Positions 11,662-24,939 are shown, numbered from the stretch's first letter. The stretch is DNA of 64,000 nucleotides from Tillus elongatus (GCA_964006375.1 OZ023265.1:117069858-117133857), one strand, 5' to 3'. The notes: generated by a model not told the origin, from the sequence alone. Translations and numbers: made by a program.

Positions 11662-12690
11662 GTATTACCTCGATAACTCAAAAAATAATAAGCCGATTTT
11701 TATTGAGTTTGATTAGTGCGTTTATTTTGCAGTAGTTTGGATAAGTTCGTTACCCAGAAAAATCGCACCAGTTTTTTGGGCTTTCTTTCGAAAACAATTT
11801 GTATCTCCGGAAATAACAAAACTACGGCAACCAAATTTGACACGCATTGTCATTGTCTTTCATTTTACTAAAATATTTGCAGAAAACTGATTTCAATGGA
11901 CCTTTTATCTGACGCTTTGGAAGTAGTTTTGAGAGTTGGTTTTATATTATGTTATTTTTTTTGCGAATTTTCGCAGAATAAATTCGCTATTGAGGAGAGC
12001 GCGACTTTTGAATTTTGAAAAGATTTCTTCACATGAACGCGAACTAGGCCCCTTAGCACCCATATCCGGAGTTAGTTTCAGTTTTTATCTGCTTACGTAT
12101 ATACAGGGTGACGCATTTCTATGGCAAAGCTCAATGTATCCGTTATTATATAAGATACGAGAAAAATTGTATATGTTAATTTTAGGTTGTCTTGAGCTGC
12201 ATCTTATCAAATTATTTTGACTATCACAGATGGCCCATAAGTCGTTGATGATACAAATTGTCCCTTGTTAGTGAATTGTCGTAGAAAGTATTCCCTAACG
12301 AGGGAAATTTCTGAATTAAAAAAAAATCATTAAACGGAACTATGCCCCACATATCCAGGTATTTTTGGAAGTTCCGTCGAAAAGGTTTACGTGATTAATT
12401 TTACCGTGGCAGGTGGGTAAATACCTTGAAGATGTTTATTGACCAGGAAAATCGGACCAGTTTTGTCAGCAACATTTTATGTTTATTTTCGGGAAATTTG
12501 TTACTTTTGCAAAGAATAAAGTTATTTTGATGAAATAAACTAGGTACCTACATTGTTTCTACTATATAGGTTATGCTGGTAACCAAATTTGATGCCCTTT
12601 TATATTAAAAAAATACATGTTTGCTATTAAAAACCTTTTAATGAAAATTCACTACCATAACGCACTTGCTGGGTAGAGACTTTTTACGTA
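11500..12690 (+). repeat. family A dispersed repeat, copy 3, with TA tract at 11567-11659 and an unexpanded site at 12096-12108
   Basis: Two family A segments lie in tandem. The first goes from a CTCCGGGGTAGG block through the TA tract to GATAACTCAAAAAATAATAA. The second carries ATTGAGGAGAGCGCGACTTT, then GTATATACAGGGTGACGCAT without expansion, then TGGCCCATAAGTCGTTG, and finishes with ACTACCATAACGCACTTGCT. Frames here are not considered genes. Confidence 0.75.
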
Positions 12691-12737
12691 ATAAGCCTTA
12701 AAAAATTTCACGAGCTAAATATTTTTTAATTTTATTC

Positions 12738-12738
<1 letters not shown>

Positions 12739-12817
<79 letters not shown>
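12739..12817. repeat. (TA)n microsatellite
   Basis: About 78 bp of TA between two family A copies. Confidence 0.98.
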
Positions 12818-12819
<2 letters not shown>

Positions 12820-12841
12820 ATTTATTTCAGTACTTTGTTGA

Positions 12842-13425
<584 letters not shown>

Positions 13426-13689
13426 TTAACTTGTAGTAGTCGTACGTACCGATTTTATTTTGATGACATTGGTGTGTTTAATTGATTCTAAATACGTTAT
13501 TTATTTCCAAAAATGAGAAAGCAAATCGTTGATTAAATAAAATGTCACTAGAAATAACGTCACCTGACAACAAAGTTAGCCATCCATCTAGTTCCGTTGT
13601 ATAATGTCAGATAAAAGCAACAAATTTTTAATTAGCAGCCTTTGTAAACCAATGTCAGATCTAGAATTAAAAATGTATACCATTATTTC
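13426..13689. other. no gene seen
   Basis: AT-rich spacer, nothing recognised. Confidence 0.45.
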
Positions 13690-14470
13690 CTCAGCTAAAG
13701 ACAACCATTAGATTTTTTTATCTTGGTCACTAAACCCCTTCTTAACGGCACATATGACTTCGTTCTGTTCGAAATTCATTTTCGTTTTAAATATTTTTTG
13801 AGCTTTGGGAATGAAGAATAGTCTGATGGTGACAACTGAAAAAAAATAGGGGGGGGGGATTAACTAATTCAAAACAAGTTTTATCAGTTGTTTGCCGACC
13901 TTGCTAATTATCCACTGCTCTTTTCAAGGCAGTTCAGCCTTGTATCAGAAAATATGAAAATTGTCCTATGCTTTCCCAGAAAACTCAAGCAAGAACTATG
14001 CTATCCTACTTTGGAATACGAAATTTTTTGGCTCTTGGGGAACCGGAATGCTTCAACGCTCTCAATTGATCTTTAGTCTCTGGATTTTAATGAGGATTCA
14101 TGTTTTGTCTATAGTGACATAACGGGCCCAAATTTGGAGGCATCTTCTTTAAAATGGTTAATATTTCTTTCGACATTCTCTAATGAGCCCGCTTCTGATC
14201 AGTGATCAAACATTTTGGAATTAATTTTGCTGAAAACTTTCTGATTCTCAAATCAGATAAACAATGTGAAAGACAGAAATGTACAATATTTTTGCTATAC
14301 TTACGTTTCAGCCAATTCCTAGATTTTTTAAGATTATTCCAACAAGAGAATCAAGGTTTTTTCGAGTGGTCACAGCGGTGTATATATTTGACATTTGATC
14401 ATCCTCCCTTACATTCGCAACCAAGTTTTTAATAGTAGCATAAGAAGGAAACTGACCACCTGAAGTTTCT
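13690..14470 (-). pseudogene. mariner (Mos1/SETMAR-type) transposase pseudogene
   Basis: Reading the minus strand with frameshifts gives, in order: PSYATIKNLVANV (end of the helix-turn-helix region), LRIRKFSAKLIPKCLITDQK, RMSKEILTILKK, NPETKDQLRALKHSGSPRAK, VFWESIG, and a C-terminus with FELVNPPPPY and NEVICAVKKGF. These match, block by block, the mariner transposase pattern (for example HHYDPETK...GSPRPKK...VFWD...HPPYSPDLAPSDY). Stops and frame changes are numerous and the conserved SPDLAPSDY catalytic segment is scrambled. Terminal repeats were not located. Mariner enzymes cut and paste at TA; this copy is dead and clearly older than the mariner-like element at 32.5 kb. Confidence 0.75.
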
Positions 14471-14479
14471 ACCATATCC

Positions 14480-15185
14480 ACAAAAATGTATTTTCCCCAT
14501 AACCTAATAACTGACGGAAACCTTCTTTATCAAAATTTAGCTTGTTTTAAGTTGTTTTAAATGTCAAATTTTGATAGCCTATTTATCAAAAACATTTTTT
14601 CGCATTTTGACTGATGATGCGCTATTTTACCTAATTTAAAATATTTATTAAAGTGGCAGTTTATTGCATCAATTTGTCACTATACAGGGTGTCTCACGTA
14701 GACTTTCCATTAGCCGTTTCTGGAGTACGGCTCACCATTGAATTCTGAAAATTCACGCACGTGGGTTTCTCGAAATTTCCAGTTCACCGAAAATGTTGAC
14801 GTTAGTATGGGACATCCGGTTATACCGGAAGTAGACGTCAACTTTCTTATTTCAAATAAAAGATGGTGTTGTTTATTACGGTTCTAGATGCTCGTCAAAT
14901 TTTATGGTAGGTTTTACTAACATGTTTTTTTTTTCTGTAAGAAAACTGAAAAATTAGTATATGTGTATATTCCGTATAATGTAGAAAAAATATATAATGT
15001 AATATAGATATCATTTAATTTAGGTATGATTTATTTTGTAAGGCATAAACTACTAGCTTCTAGCTGCTTGATTCACCAAATTGGCGCTCTGCTTACATCT
15101 CGCCTGTCTAATGCAACAGTTTGTGACTAATGGACCTGGCTTCCGAGGCCATATAGTAATTGTCACACACCATATAGTGTGTGTG
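14480..15185. other. no gene; one transposon-type end motif
   Basis: At 14683 TATACAGGGTGTCTCACGTA looks like the end of a DNA transposon, but no inverted partner was found. The remainder is AT-rich. Confidence 0.35.
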
Positions 15186-15189
15186 TATT

Positions 15190-15320
15190 TCTATTTCATT
15201 AACGTCGGCCTATTTCCCCGACTATGGCCAATCACCGACGCCAGGGAGCAGTTTCACCTCACTATCCTGGAAATTTTGCCTAACCCCTACCTTTCTGTAA
15301 GGAGGGTAGGGATCTCTAAC
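15190..15320 (-). repeat. tRNA-derived SINE, 3' fragment
   Basis: AACGTCGGCCTATTTCCCCG, GACTATGGCCAATCACCGAC and CTGTAAGGAGGGTAGGGATC are the minus-strand 3' part of the SINE. The tRNA-like head is lacking. Confidence 0.82.
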
Positions 15321-15383
15321 CATTGTTAAGAAAATACAGGTTGACAGAAAACTCTTTTGTTTATTTAAATATTGTAAACATTG

Positions 15384-15384
<1 letters not shown>

Positions 15385-15454
<70 letters not shown>
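15385..15454. repeat. (TA)n microsatellite
   Basis: About 70 bp of TA dinucleotide, not flanked by recognised family A blocks. Confidence 0.98.
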
Positions 15455-15458
<4 letters not shown>

Positions 15459-15839
15459 ATAAAGTACATGCCCCGTTTAAACCAAATATGATTACCACTT
15501 TCATTAATTACAACTTATCGTTCTCTTTAAAAACTAGTAACGTTTTCCATTGTCAAAATTTTCGATTTCTTTGCTTCATATGTGTCATTCTGACGTTTTA
15601 AAAAGGCAAGTCGCTTTTTGTGATATATCCACAAATTCGTTTATTTTTATAGTAGATTCAACATGGAATATGTAGACCATAAACTGATGCCTTAAAAGCT
15701 TTTGCCTAAAAAAATGAAAAACGTTGTATGAAAAACACTCAAAATTTGTAAAAATAGTGCTGCCAATTGAATCATAACTTGCAGATAGCTGTGATAATTT
15801 ATTCTCTTCAGAAAGACATTTTCATGAAATTAATTTAGG

Positions 15840-16625
15840 GCCCATGACTTGACAACAAAGAAAATATTTGTATTCCTCTATCGATAAACTTTTAAGACGT
15901 TATGTTACTCAAGCTTTATTGAAAAAATGTCAATTTTCTCCAAATCACCCTTTATTTATCCCCTACCCCCTGAAGTGATCTTACACAAGAACAATTCGAA
16001 GCGTTCCTTTGTGGGATGCGAACTGGATACCAAATTTGAAGATAATATCTCAATTCGTTCGAAAGTTATTGCGCTTATTAACAGACAGACGCACATGGCC
16101 ACAGACCCACAGACAGACCGACAGACAGACAAAAAAAATTCGTTTCAGAATGAGGTTTTCTATATCTTTTAAGACTTTTTACGCCCACACAATCAACCCC
16201 TAATTTAATTTCAGCACAAAATACCAGATTTTGATGAAATTAAAAATTTCTAGTAAATAAACCCTAAACCGTTATATCACTTGAGTTTTAACGAAAAATG
16301 TCAATTTTCACCAAATCACCCCCTATTCATCCGCTACTCCCTAAAGCGATTTTACTCAAAAACAATTCGAACCGTTCGCTTGTCGAGTGCTTAACTGTAT
16401 ACCAAATTTGAAGACGATATTTCAATTCGTTCTAAAGTTATCGTGGCTACAAACAGACAGATATACACACCGACAGACAAAAAAAAATTCGTTCCCAAGT
16501 AAGGTTTTCTATATGTTTTGATACTTTTTGATACTTTTTACGACGTTTAAGCGAAAACAAATTTTTGACATTTTTGTAGCCGATGCGATACTTCCACACG
16601 TTGTGACGATGTGGAAGTAAAAATA
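15840..16625 (+). repeat. family B dispersed repeat: two-unit element with terminal hairpin
   Basis: Two similar units of roughly 330 bp lie head to tail. Each reads: AATGTCAATTTTC, CCAAATCACC, a 'CCCCTACCCCCTGAAG' box, ACAATTCGAA, 'ACCAAATTTGAAGA', TCAATTCGTT, then ACAGACAGA-type runs and AAAAAAATTCGTT. The right end carries CGATGCGATACTTCCACACG followed by TGTGGAAGT, a hairpin. The inverted copy is at 38.09-38.89 kb. Open frames through the ACAG runs are artificial. Confidence 0.75.
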
Positions 16626-16629
16626 GCTT

Positions 16630-16884
16630 ACCTTCTCAAAAAAATACTCTAGCCGTTCACTTTTATCGGCTCTTAGTGCATTTTTGTCACCCTACAATTA
16701 CAAAATATTTCATATACCTTCTCGTATTTTTCCTTAGGTTTTAAGGGAATTAAGACGCTTCTTGGGCGACATTTAAAATGTCTTCTGAGCAATCGCTAAA
16801 TTGTTTTCGGTAGCAAGACTCATTTTTATAATTAATGTGTAACTTAAACTCAATTCGACTTACAAAAATCTAACTTGTTAACTG
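16630..16884. other. no gene seen
   Basis: Short spacer between family B and family A copies. Confidence 0.4.
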
Positions 16885-17605
16885 TAAAAAAGCCTGGACG
16901 CAGCAAGTGCGTTATGGTAGTGAATTTTCATAGAAATGATCTGGCACAAAATATTTTATTATAACTTTTTGTTCTTGTAACATAGAAATCTAAATTTTGG
17001 TGTATAGTTTACTTTTTATATCGTTAACATACCTACCAAATTTGGTTATCATAGATTTTTTATTTTTTAAGATAAAATTTTTGTTCAAATGAAAACTCAA
17101 AAATTTTCCGAAAAATCTCGTCCGATTTTTCTGATTAACGAACTTTTCAAAGCCATTTACAAAAGGAAGGTACGTGCCAAACTTTATCAAAATCGGCCCA
17201 TTATTCTTTGAGATAAAATTTTTTTTCGAATGAAAACTCAAAATTTTCCCGAAAAACCTCGTCTAATTTTTCTGACTAACGAACTTGTCAAATCAATTTA
17301 CAAAAGGAAGTTACATGCCAAATTTTATTAAAATCGGCTTATTACTTTTTGAAATAAGAATTTGTTTCGAATGAAAACTCAAAATTTTCCCGGAAAACCT
17401 CGTTCGATTTTCCTGACTAACGAGCTTATCCAAGCCATTTACAAAAGAAACGTACATGCCAAATTTTAACACATAAAAATTGAAACTGACCCCGGATATG
17501 GGTTCTAGTGATCCTAGTTCGTGCTCATTTGCAAAAAATTTTTGAAAATTCAAAAGTCGGGATCTCCCCATTAGTGAATTTTTTCTACGAAAATTCACTA
17601 ATAAA
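16885..17605 (-). repeat. family A dispersed repeat, copy 5 (no TA at the usual site)
   Basis: Begins with GCCTGGACGCAGCAAGTGCG and ends with CGAAAATTCACTAATAAAC. Three near-repeats of 'GAAAACTCAAAATTTTCCCG' spaced about 140 bp apart lie inside, so this copy has an internal tandem amplification. The usual TA position (near 17469) has CACATAAAAATTGAAACTGA with no expansion; a TA tract lies just outside the end instead. Confidence 0.75.
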
Positions 17606-17668
17606 CAACCCTCTGTTACGGAAAACCTACACAGGTACCTACTATGATATTTTTGAAATTCCTAACTT

Positions 17669-17817
<149 letters not shown>

Positions 17818-17829
17818 TTCTTGTAATTA

Positions 17830-19110
17830 CTAACGCAAAATGCGAAAAAAACAGTAGAAACAAACCTCGTAGGAAAAGCAGCTTTACTAAACTCATGCTT
17901 TTAAGTTATTCGTTCGCTCGTACTCAAAAGCTAGATTCGTTTAGTTTGGTTTTCTAAACTTGTTTAAGATACTATTTTCACACTATTCACTGTCTTCGGG
18001 GTCCTTCATTGGGTTGCTTAGTGTTGGACAATCAATCGTTTGAATTTGAGTTTAAATCTGAATCTGAAAACACCATCTCGTACTTGTTACCGTAGAAACT
18101 AAATATGATTTTGCTTACGGGAAATTTTTTAGGTTAACTAAATAATAATATACCCCCGGAAGTATTTAATTTTAATGGTGGTTGTAAGTTTAAAATGGAA
18201 AATACATTTCTCAATTTTTAGAAAACCTATTTTCTGTGTGTTGCTAATTTCGCGTTTAGAATCAATGTTAAAGTTGAGAATAATATACCTTCTGAGAAAT
18301 TGCTTCATTCTCTCTAATAACATTTTTATTGTTGTGTTTTCACTTCTTAACAAGGTTTCGTTTAATGATTTACAAATATTTACCTACTGTTTCCACTATT
18401 TTAACATGATATTCAGACAAGCAGTAAAAATTTAAAGACGGTTTTATAGTACAGGCTAATCAGTTCCTACATTAGTGTAGCTTATTGTAATACATTCTTA
18501 TTTTTAATAATCTGCTTCCTAGTACATCGTTTACGTAATGCTAGTAAACAGCTACATTTGATGGTTGTATTTTTATTTTTATAATATACTCATAAAAGTG
18601 TTTGATCATTATGGGAAAAAATGAGGATAGGTTTATGTTACAATAATAGTAATCACGTGCTGGTAAGTCGGAAAAGCTTTGAATTACTTTATCGATTACC
18701 GCATGCGGTCGCTACTCTACTCACTTCCTCGTGCTAAGAAGAATTTACTTTTATTAAATCGATCCTGACGTGATAGGTACGGAACCTAGTAGGTAGAAAT
18801 CTGCCATTCTGCCGCAATGTAGATACATGCAAATAATTACTAAATATTACAGTCAACCAAAACATAAAAGAGAATTAGTAGAAAGTTTAAGATTTGTCCA
18901 CATACTTTACAGAAACATAAGAGTTTTATGTATCAGATGGTATAAAAATCACTTTCCTTGTAATTTCAGAGAAGATTATTTTCATAGGTTGTTGACCTGT
19001 ACATTAAGTCAATACCTTCTTGTAGAAAGCACTAGCTTTTGATTTCGTTTAACACGTAGGTACAGCCTTACAGCGTGATGAAGCACGTTATAACTTTTTT
19101 ATGTATGAGG
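17830..19110. other. no gene seen
   Basis: AT-rich. Two overlapping frames at 18.14-18.44 kb are antiparallel and unrecognised. Confidence 0.45.
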
Positions 19111-19111
19111 T

Positions 19112-19301
19112 TTTTCTAATTTAAACTCGTACTGAATTTTCATTCCTTCCTCTTATTCGCCCCCTTTTTGAATGAAGTCTCATAACATTTAGATCAAAAT
19201 TCTAATTTAATTTTCTAATTTAAACTCGTACTGAATTTTCATTCCTTCCTCTTATTCGCCCCCTTTTTGAATGAAGTCTCATAACATTTAGATCAAAATT
19301 C
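19112..19301. repeat. recent tandem duplication, 99-bp period
   Basis: The block from TTTTCTAATTTAAACTCGTA to AGATCAAAATTC appears twice, at 19112 and 19211, with no difference that I can see across about 91 bp. The identity suggests a recent event or an assembly duplication. Confidence 0.93.
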
Positions 19302-19309
19302 AAATAAAA

Positions 19310-20125
19310 TCTTGGCTGTCCAATTTTTTTTTATTTAAGGATTTGAGTGTAATACAATTAAATCCCTAAGGTTTCTCAGCCAGAAGGACTTTATATACTT
19401 CCGTTTTATAGGATCCAGTTTTTGCCTCAAATTTGTTAGATACAAAAATCGTGACGCAGCAAGTGCGATGTAGTAGCAAATTTTAGTAGATTTGGAATAG
19501 ATAACGCTACTTACTTTGTTCCCTAAGCATGTCATTGAACCTATTTAGACTCATTTATGTTAAATTTAATCTGTGACTGTTGGATAACCTTCCAATGCAA
19601 TCCCTTTCGCTGCTCACACACAGACACACACTAGATTTAAGTAGCTGATTTTTATAAACAATTCACTCCAAACATCTGAATTTTTGTATTAATACAATAT
19701 AAAAAGTCGGTAAAATCGTGTCACATTGTGTTACTTAGAAACACCTACCATGCCATATATAACAACAAATAAATCATATTATATAACCATCTTTGTTTAC
19801 TCTATTTTACTTTATACGGCATACTAAATTCCCTTTTCTAACAACAAGGAATATAATAATTGTCGGTATTTTACAAACAATGTTGAATTTAATTCCGGAA
19901 AAACTTGCATTACAATTATTCACCTAAACTGAATTTTGTCACATTGAATCTGAGGTTCGATGTCAATATACGAGTTGAATTTCGTAAAAATAAATTGACG
20001 AGTTTCAAAGTTATTGCATTTTCGAGATGAAAATTGACAATTTTCTATGGAAAAAGTTGACTTCTGCAACTGGCCAGCGGAGGGAAAGAGTTTTTGAGTT
20101 TAGTGAAAAAACCGGAATATCAAAT
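19310..20125. other. no gene; isolated MITE end at about 19450
   Basis: TGACGCAGCAAGTGCGATGT near 19451 is a lone end of the MITE/family A terminus. The rest is AT-rich with no recognised coding sequence. Confidence 0.45.
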
Positions 20126-20129
20126 AACA

Positions 20130-20590
20130 AAACATGTAGGAACAAAAATATTTGCAAAAATTCCAATGAAAGCATTTTTCTCACACAACGAAACAAATTC
20201 GTCGACCGCATAAAATGGTCGCTTACCTAAATATTTTTTAACCCAGTTTTAAAATGTTGTATGTCTTCAGTGGATTTTATGTTTTCCGGAAGCAAATGGC
20301 ACAAAACACAACCCGTACACACAGGTGATTTCTTGAACGCCATTCTTTGAAAATTGTTTAAATTAGTGAGACTGCAGTGGCTAGTAGAGTACGAGTGATT
20401 GTCTGAATGCCTTGGTAACATATTATGTTTCTTACTATATATGAAAGTCAGTACTTTATGAATGTACATTTCTGTCTTTTTTCTTAAAAAGTTCTTGTCA
20501 TGACATATTAAAAATTACTCTCAGTATTCTCTTCTGAAGTACAAAAACCCCATTTACATCTATGGACTGACCAAAGACAACAATGCTTTA
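20130..20590 (-). pseudogene. non-LTR retrotransposon reverse transcriptase, C-terminal fragment
   Basis: The minus strand reads KVLTFIYSKKHNMLP, then HSYST, MAFKKSPVCTGCVL, LLPENIKSTEDIQHFKTGLK, and after a frameshift RPFYAVDEFVSL. This is the standard tail of many insect LINE polymerases (LYNHLP-E-IK....FK..LK followed by FYSVDEF). Upstream, degenerate LQKR-like and RVIFN-like stretches fit the connection region. Catalytic motifs of the polymerase are not in the fragment. Family assignment (CR1- or Jockey-like) is uncertain. Confidence 0.7.
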
Positions 20591-20639
20591 TGACAGCAAT
20601 GGATACACACACCTGAGTAGTAGACAGATATCAAGTGTG

Positions 20640-20795
20640 CTTTACTTAGAGACTTTTTAAGAAAAACTGACCTCGAATATGTGTTGTAGGGCCTCTAGTT
20701 CCCGTTTATTTCGAAATAATTTTTTAAAATTCGAAAGTTGTTACCTCTCTAAAAGCAAAATTTTCTTTATGAAAATTCGCTAAAAATATGTCCGT
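20640..20795 (-). repeat. family A terminal fragment
   Basis: AAACTGACCTCGAATATGTG, CCTCTAGTTCCCG and TTTATGAAAATTCGCTAAAA match the end module seen at 46.1-46.24 kb. Confidence 0.6.
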
Positions 20796-20799
20796 GCTG

Positions 20800-21445
20800 T
20801 TTCTTAAAAACAATATTATATTTTGCTTTATACAGTACTTTTACGACGAAAGAAACAAATTGATTAAAATAGAATAACAAGGATTATCACAGTTTTACTT
20901 TAACCGGATATGACATAAACTTTTTTTATTTGACCAGCTATATATTTCTGTAAATTTAGTTAAATAAAGAAAACAGCTTTTTGACGAACTCCCTATACAT
21001 GCAGTTATGAAGATATCCTGAGATATTTACACAAATGAGAATTTAAAATTGGGGAACTCTTTTAAAAGGAAAAATCAAATAACTAATAATTCATTCAATA
21101 AATGGGTCTAATCGTTAATCAAATATTAAACGACTAGAGCAAATGTTCAAACAGTAGTCCGTTTACTGCTAAATATTTCTGAAATCGAAAAATTATTACT
21201 TCTTGAATACATAGTATAACTTCCATAACCATATTTCTTGACAGATCATTAGTTGCTGTTCCTTCAGATTATTTGATCGATTTAGATAATAATAAAATAA
21301 TAATAATAACATCGCAGTAAACATGCTCCGCACCCAGAAGTTTCAGACTTGTGCAGGGGTGCTTACACATATGCAGACAAAGGACGTCAGCAATAACTCA
21401 TTAGAAATCAGTTTTTTCACATCAGAGTTAAAAAAACCGAACGTG
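20800..21445. other. no gene seen
   Basis: AT-rich spacer. Confidence 0.45.
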
Positions 21446-21449
21446 TGCA

Positions 21450-21527
21450 TACGAGACTCGAACCCGCGACCTCCTAGTCCGAATTCTAGGGGTTATTCAT
21501 GTCGCGAACTAGCCTATTCGGCTTGCT
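21450..21527 (-). tRNA. tRNA-like sequence (pseudo-tRNA or SINE head)
   Basis: On the minus strand GCGGGTTCGAGTCTCGT makes a plausible T arm and B box, CCTAG and CTAGG enclose an eight-base loop where an anticodon arm should be, and TAGGCTAGTTCGCG resembles an A box. The acceptor stem does not pair well and the anticodon loop has one base too many. It is therefore more likely a tRNA relic or a SINE head than a working tRNA gene. Confidence 0.35.
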
Positions 21528-21552
21528 ATGAATAAACTTTGAATATAAGTGA

Positions 21553-22010
21553 TCTCAAGGAAATAAATGTAGGCGACTTATATCTGGCGATCTAGGTGGG
21601 TATCCTGTATATCCTCTCCTCTCGATCCATCTGTTGGAAAAATTTGCATTTAAAAATTGCCTAACGACAGGAGCATAGAGTGGATCTGCACCACATTATT
21701 GCCACCAAATCTTAGTAATCAGTGCACGAGATTTGTGTGGTTCTGGAAATTATTTTGCAAGAGGAGGCCTCAGTTCAAGCAGCAAAAATGTAAATGTCGA
21801 CCTCTTCAAAAAAATTATTCTCTGATAATTAGGTTTTCTACAATTACAGTCCACACTTTTATATTTTGGGAACGTTCGGTGTGTACCTCCTGCATTCAGT
21901 AATAATTTTCTCTGGTCCAATTCTACAATTTTGTCCACTGGCACTGCCGTTCAAATTATCTATTGCCATGTCAGTAAATACAATGTGTTTGATAAACATT
22001 GGATTAAGGT
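21553..22010 (-). pseudogene. mariner-like transposase pseudogene (DUF4817/Tc3-like group)
   Basis: With frame changes the minus strand gives GQNCRIGPEKI, RRYTPNVPKI, a damaged central part, then YAPVVRQFLNANFSNRWIE, RRGYTGYPPRSPDISRL. These equal the conserved NCRIW..ENP, VHTQ..QK.NVW, and RWIGRRG..WPPRSPDLTPLDFFLWG blocks of the mariner-like transposases present at 32.9, 46.9, 49.9 and 60.6 kb. At least four frameshifts or stops are needed. In the last block SPDLTPLD has become SPDISRLH, so the final catalytic aspartate is probably lost. Confidence 0.75.
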
Positions 22011-22085
22011 GATAAAATACTAAACTTTATAGAGAGAATTGCGTTCGTCTCTCAAATATTCTCCATTCTTTCTCTCATGAGATAA

Positions 22086-22087
<2 letters not shown>

Positions 22088-22169
<82 letters not shown>

Positions 22170-23115
22170 GGGTGGCGCATTTCTACGGTAAAGCTCAATA
22201 TATCCGTTATTATATAAGATACGAGAAAAAATTATTTACGTCAATTATACGACGTCTTGAGATGCATGTTATCGAATTATTTTAACAAACACAGATGGCC
22301 CATAAGTCGTTGGTAATATAAACTTTTTTTAAGAAAAAACCCCTTATATAATTGTCTTTTTGCATTTGCCATCGAATTAAAAAGGATATATTTTTTCGTT
22401 TATATGATTCGCCGAAAAATTGAGATGCCATATACAGGGCGCTGTCAAATAGTGGTTGAATTTGAGAAAACATAAATTGCCGCAATTCAATTTTTTTAAA
22501 TGGCAGAGCCTGCTAGTTATATCTCAGAAGTAAAGCGCATGCCCTCCGCTTTAACTGTTGTGTAACATTTCCTATAGCTAAAGTCTTCAGTTTTGTAAAT
22601 ATTTAGATTCAGTTTTCGCAGTCATCTTTTTAATGTTTCGTCGTAATCATTTTTTGTAAACTTTTGTAAAATGTTGGTAGTTAATTATTATGCTTAATAA
22701 GTTATTCTAAAAAATGTTTTCGGATTTTCGTTAAGAAAAATTTGTGCAAATTTTTGCAAAAAATATAATTTTGATCTATCCAAAATTTTATAAGCTAATT
22801 TTTGTGAAAAAATTGCCGATTTTCGTCAAAGAATTTGTTTGCAAATTTTCATGTGAAGTTTTTTTTTGAATTTTTGTCAAAAATCTTTACGTGAATAATT
22901 ATATCTTGGCAGGTGTGTACATTTGTCGACCAGGAAAATCGGGCCATTTTTTTTTATTGTTTTCTCAAAACTTTTGTAATTTTTCAAACAATAATGTTAT
23001 TTTGATAAAATATGCTAAATTGTTTCTTTCATAAAAATAGAAGACTTATTTACCAAAAAAGCATTATAATGAAAATTCACTACTATAACGCACTTGCTGC
23101 GTCCAGGATTTTCCC
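22088..23115 (+). repeat. family A dispersed repeat, copy 6, TA tract 22088-22165
   Basis: The TA tract is followed by CATAGGGTGGCGCATTTCTA, AAGCTCAATATATCCGTTAT, GATGGCCCATAAGTCGTTGG and, at the right end, CACTACTATAACGCACTTGC then TGCGTCCAGG. The TA tract therefore sits at the same site that is unexpanded at 1425 and 12096. Confidence 0.75.
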
Positions 23116-23119
23116 TTTC

Positions 23120-23755
23120 AAATTGATAATTTTGTGGTGGTAAATTATTTTTTGTCGACACATACTTTAGTTGTACTCACCAGAGTTCTCAAAATTTCAT
23201 CGTAAAATTATATACATACCCGTACATGAAAAATTAACAGAATATTCAGTACATGTTACATTTTTACATTAGTGACGTTAAATCTGCGATCGATATTTAG
23301 CGTGTATGCTAAGTCGACATGAAAATATAAATATTGATAAAACTATACTTAGAAAGCTGAAATCATACTATTAGGGTGCTTTAACCTCACGTGTCCTAAT
23401 GACTGGCCATATCACTTTGTGGTCGTTAATGCACAAGGATGGCGTAAACGAATTTAATTATAACCGCATGTAGGTCGCTATTACTCTATTGGAGTTTTTA
23501 TGTATTACAGTAAATATAAAGAATCCATAGGAAGGTATACACAGTCGCAAGGATATTTTCCTAATCCTTCTAATTACTAAATTCAAATACAAATGTAAAT
23601 AAACCTTTTTCGCAATGTGTATATAGATGTTCATGTTTGCATTTATAGTAGATAAAATATAACATTTTTGTAAAAACACTTGTGATCGGCTTCAACCCGT
23701 TAATGCATGAGATTGTTAGCGAAAAAAGACAAATAAATTCACATCAATAAATATT
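23120..23755. other. no gene seen
   Basis: AT-rich spacer, unrecognised 73-codon frame only. Confidence 0.45.
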
Positions 23756-23756
23756 T

Positions 23757-24160
23757 ATGTAATGCGTTGTATTTTAAAACTCGGCACAAAAAGTTGCGCC
23801 GCAAATTTGAATATGATCATATATTTTCCCAAGAAAATATTTATGGTGTGTGTTGTACCGCCGAATTTGCTTGCGTGTGTCATTTTCGCTGAACGCATGA
23901 TTGCCCTAAAATTCGTGTCTTTCTTCAAAATTTTGGGTCCAGCCAAATTGCTGTGAATTTAAAAATCTTCTTTTGTCATGCACAGGAAATTGTAAAATTG
24001 TTCCGTTGTTTCATCAGCAGATAGTGTTCGTAGTATTTTCTCACTACCATTTTGGTTTCTACACGGAAGAAAGTGCGTTGTCCAGTAACGTCGTTCCTTA
24101 TTCCATGTAAATAATCTGTGACAGTAATGAACAATGCACATTTATTTTTAAGATAATTAT
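23757..24160 (-). pseudogene. PIF/Harbinger-like transposase N-terminal fragment
   Basis: The minus strand reads RRYWTTHFLPCRNQNGSEKI, then LSADETTEQFYNFLCMTKED, a stop, then in the same frame NLAGPKILKKDTNFRAIMRS. This order matches the region ahead of the DDE domain in HARBI1-like transposases (RR.W.....R...G....L...L...D...F.NF.RM....F..LL..I.P.I.K.DTNFR.AI). The catalytic domain itself is absent, and no flanking TAA/TTA duplication was found. Harbinger enzymes move DNA by cut and paste. The assignment rests on motif order alone. Confidence 0.5.
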
Positions 24161-24339
24161 AAAACACGATCAGTCACTAAAAATTGCTATTTATATCGCT
24201 AAAAAGCTCTAAATATTGTGTACCAAATTACTTAAAATTCACAATATAGGTTTATTTTCACTATTTCTAGGCCACATGTAAAGTCTCATTCCAGTTACTC
24301 TGATACTTACAAAAATACAGCGTTTTCAAAAAGTTTCCC

Positions 24340-24735
<396 letters not shown>

Positions 24736-24939
24736 ATTCGAATGCTGAATATCTATATGTTCTATTTGAGCTGATTGGTGGTGATTGTGGTCAAATCCCT
24801 TAGTTTCTTTTAGTTAATAACTGTCATTTTGAATTAAGCAGGTTAAGTAAGAAATCAGAGCACAAAGCTATATTTGAGTTTTTTTAGAGTAAAACATATT
24901 CTGTATCATCGTGCTGAATGAAGCCCCATCCTAAGTGAT

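Noticed and set aside
13840..13862. Poly-A then poly-G run near 13850 as a regulatory or recoding signal
   Set aside because: It is a homopolymer expansion inside a mariner pseudogene and has no partner structure.
16558..16625. Helitron 3' end
   Set aside because: The hairpin is present but no CTRR motif follows at the expected distance and no 5' TC end was recognised.
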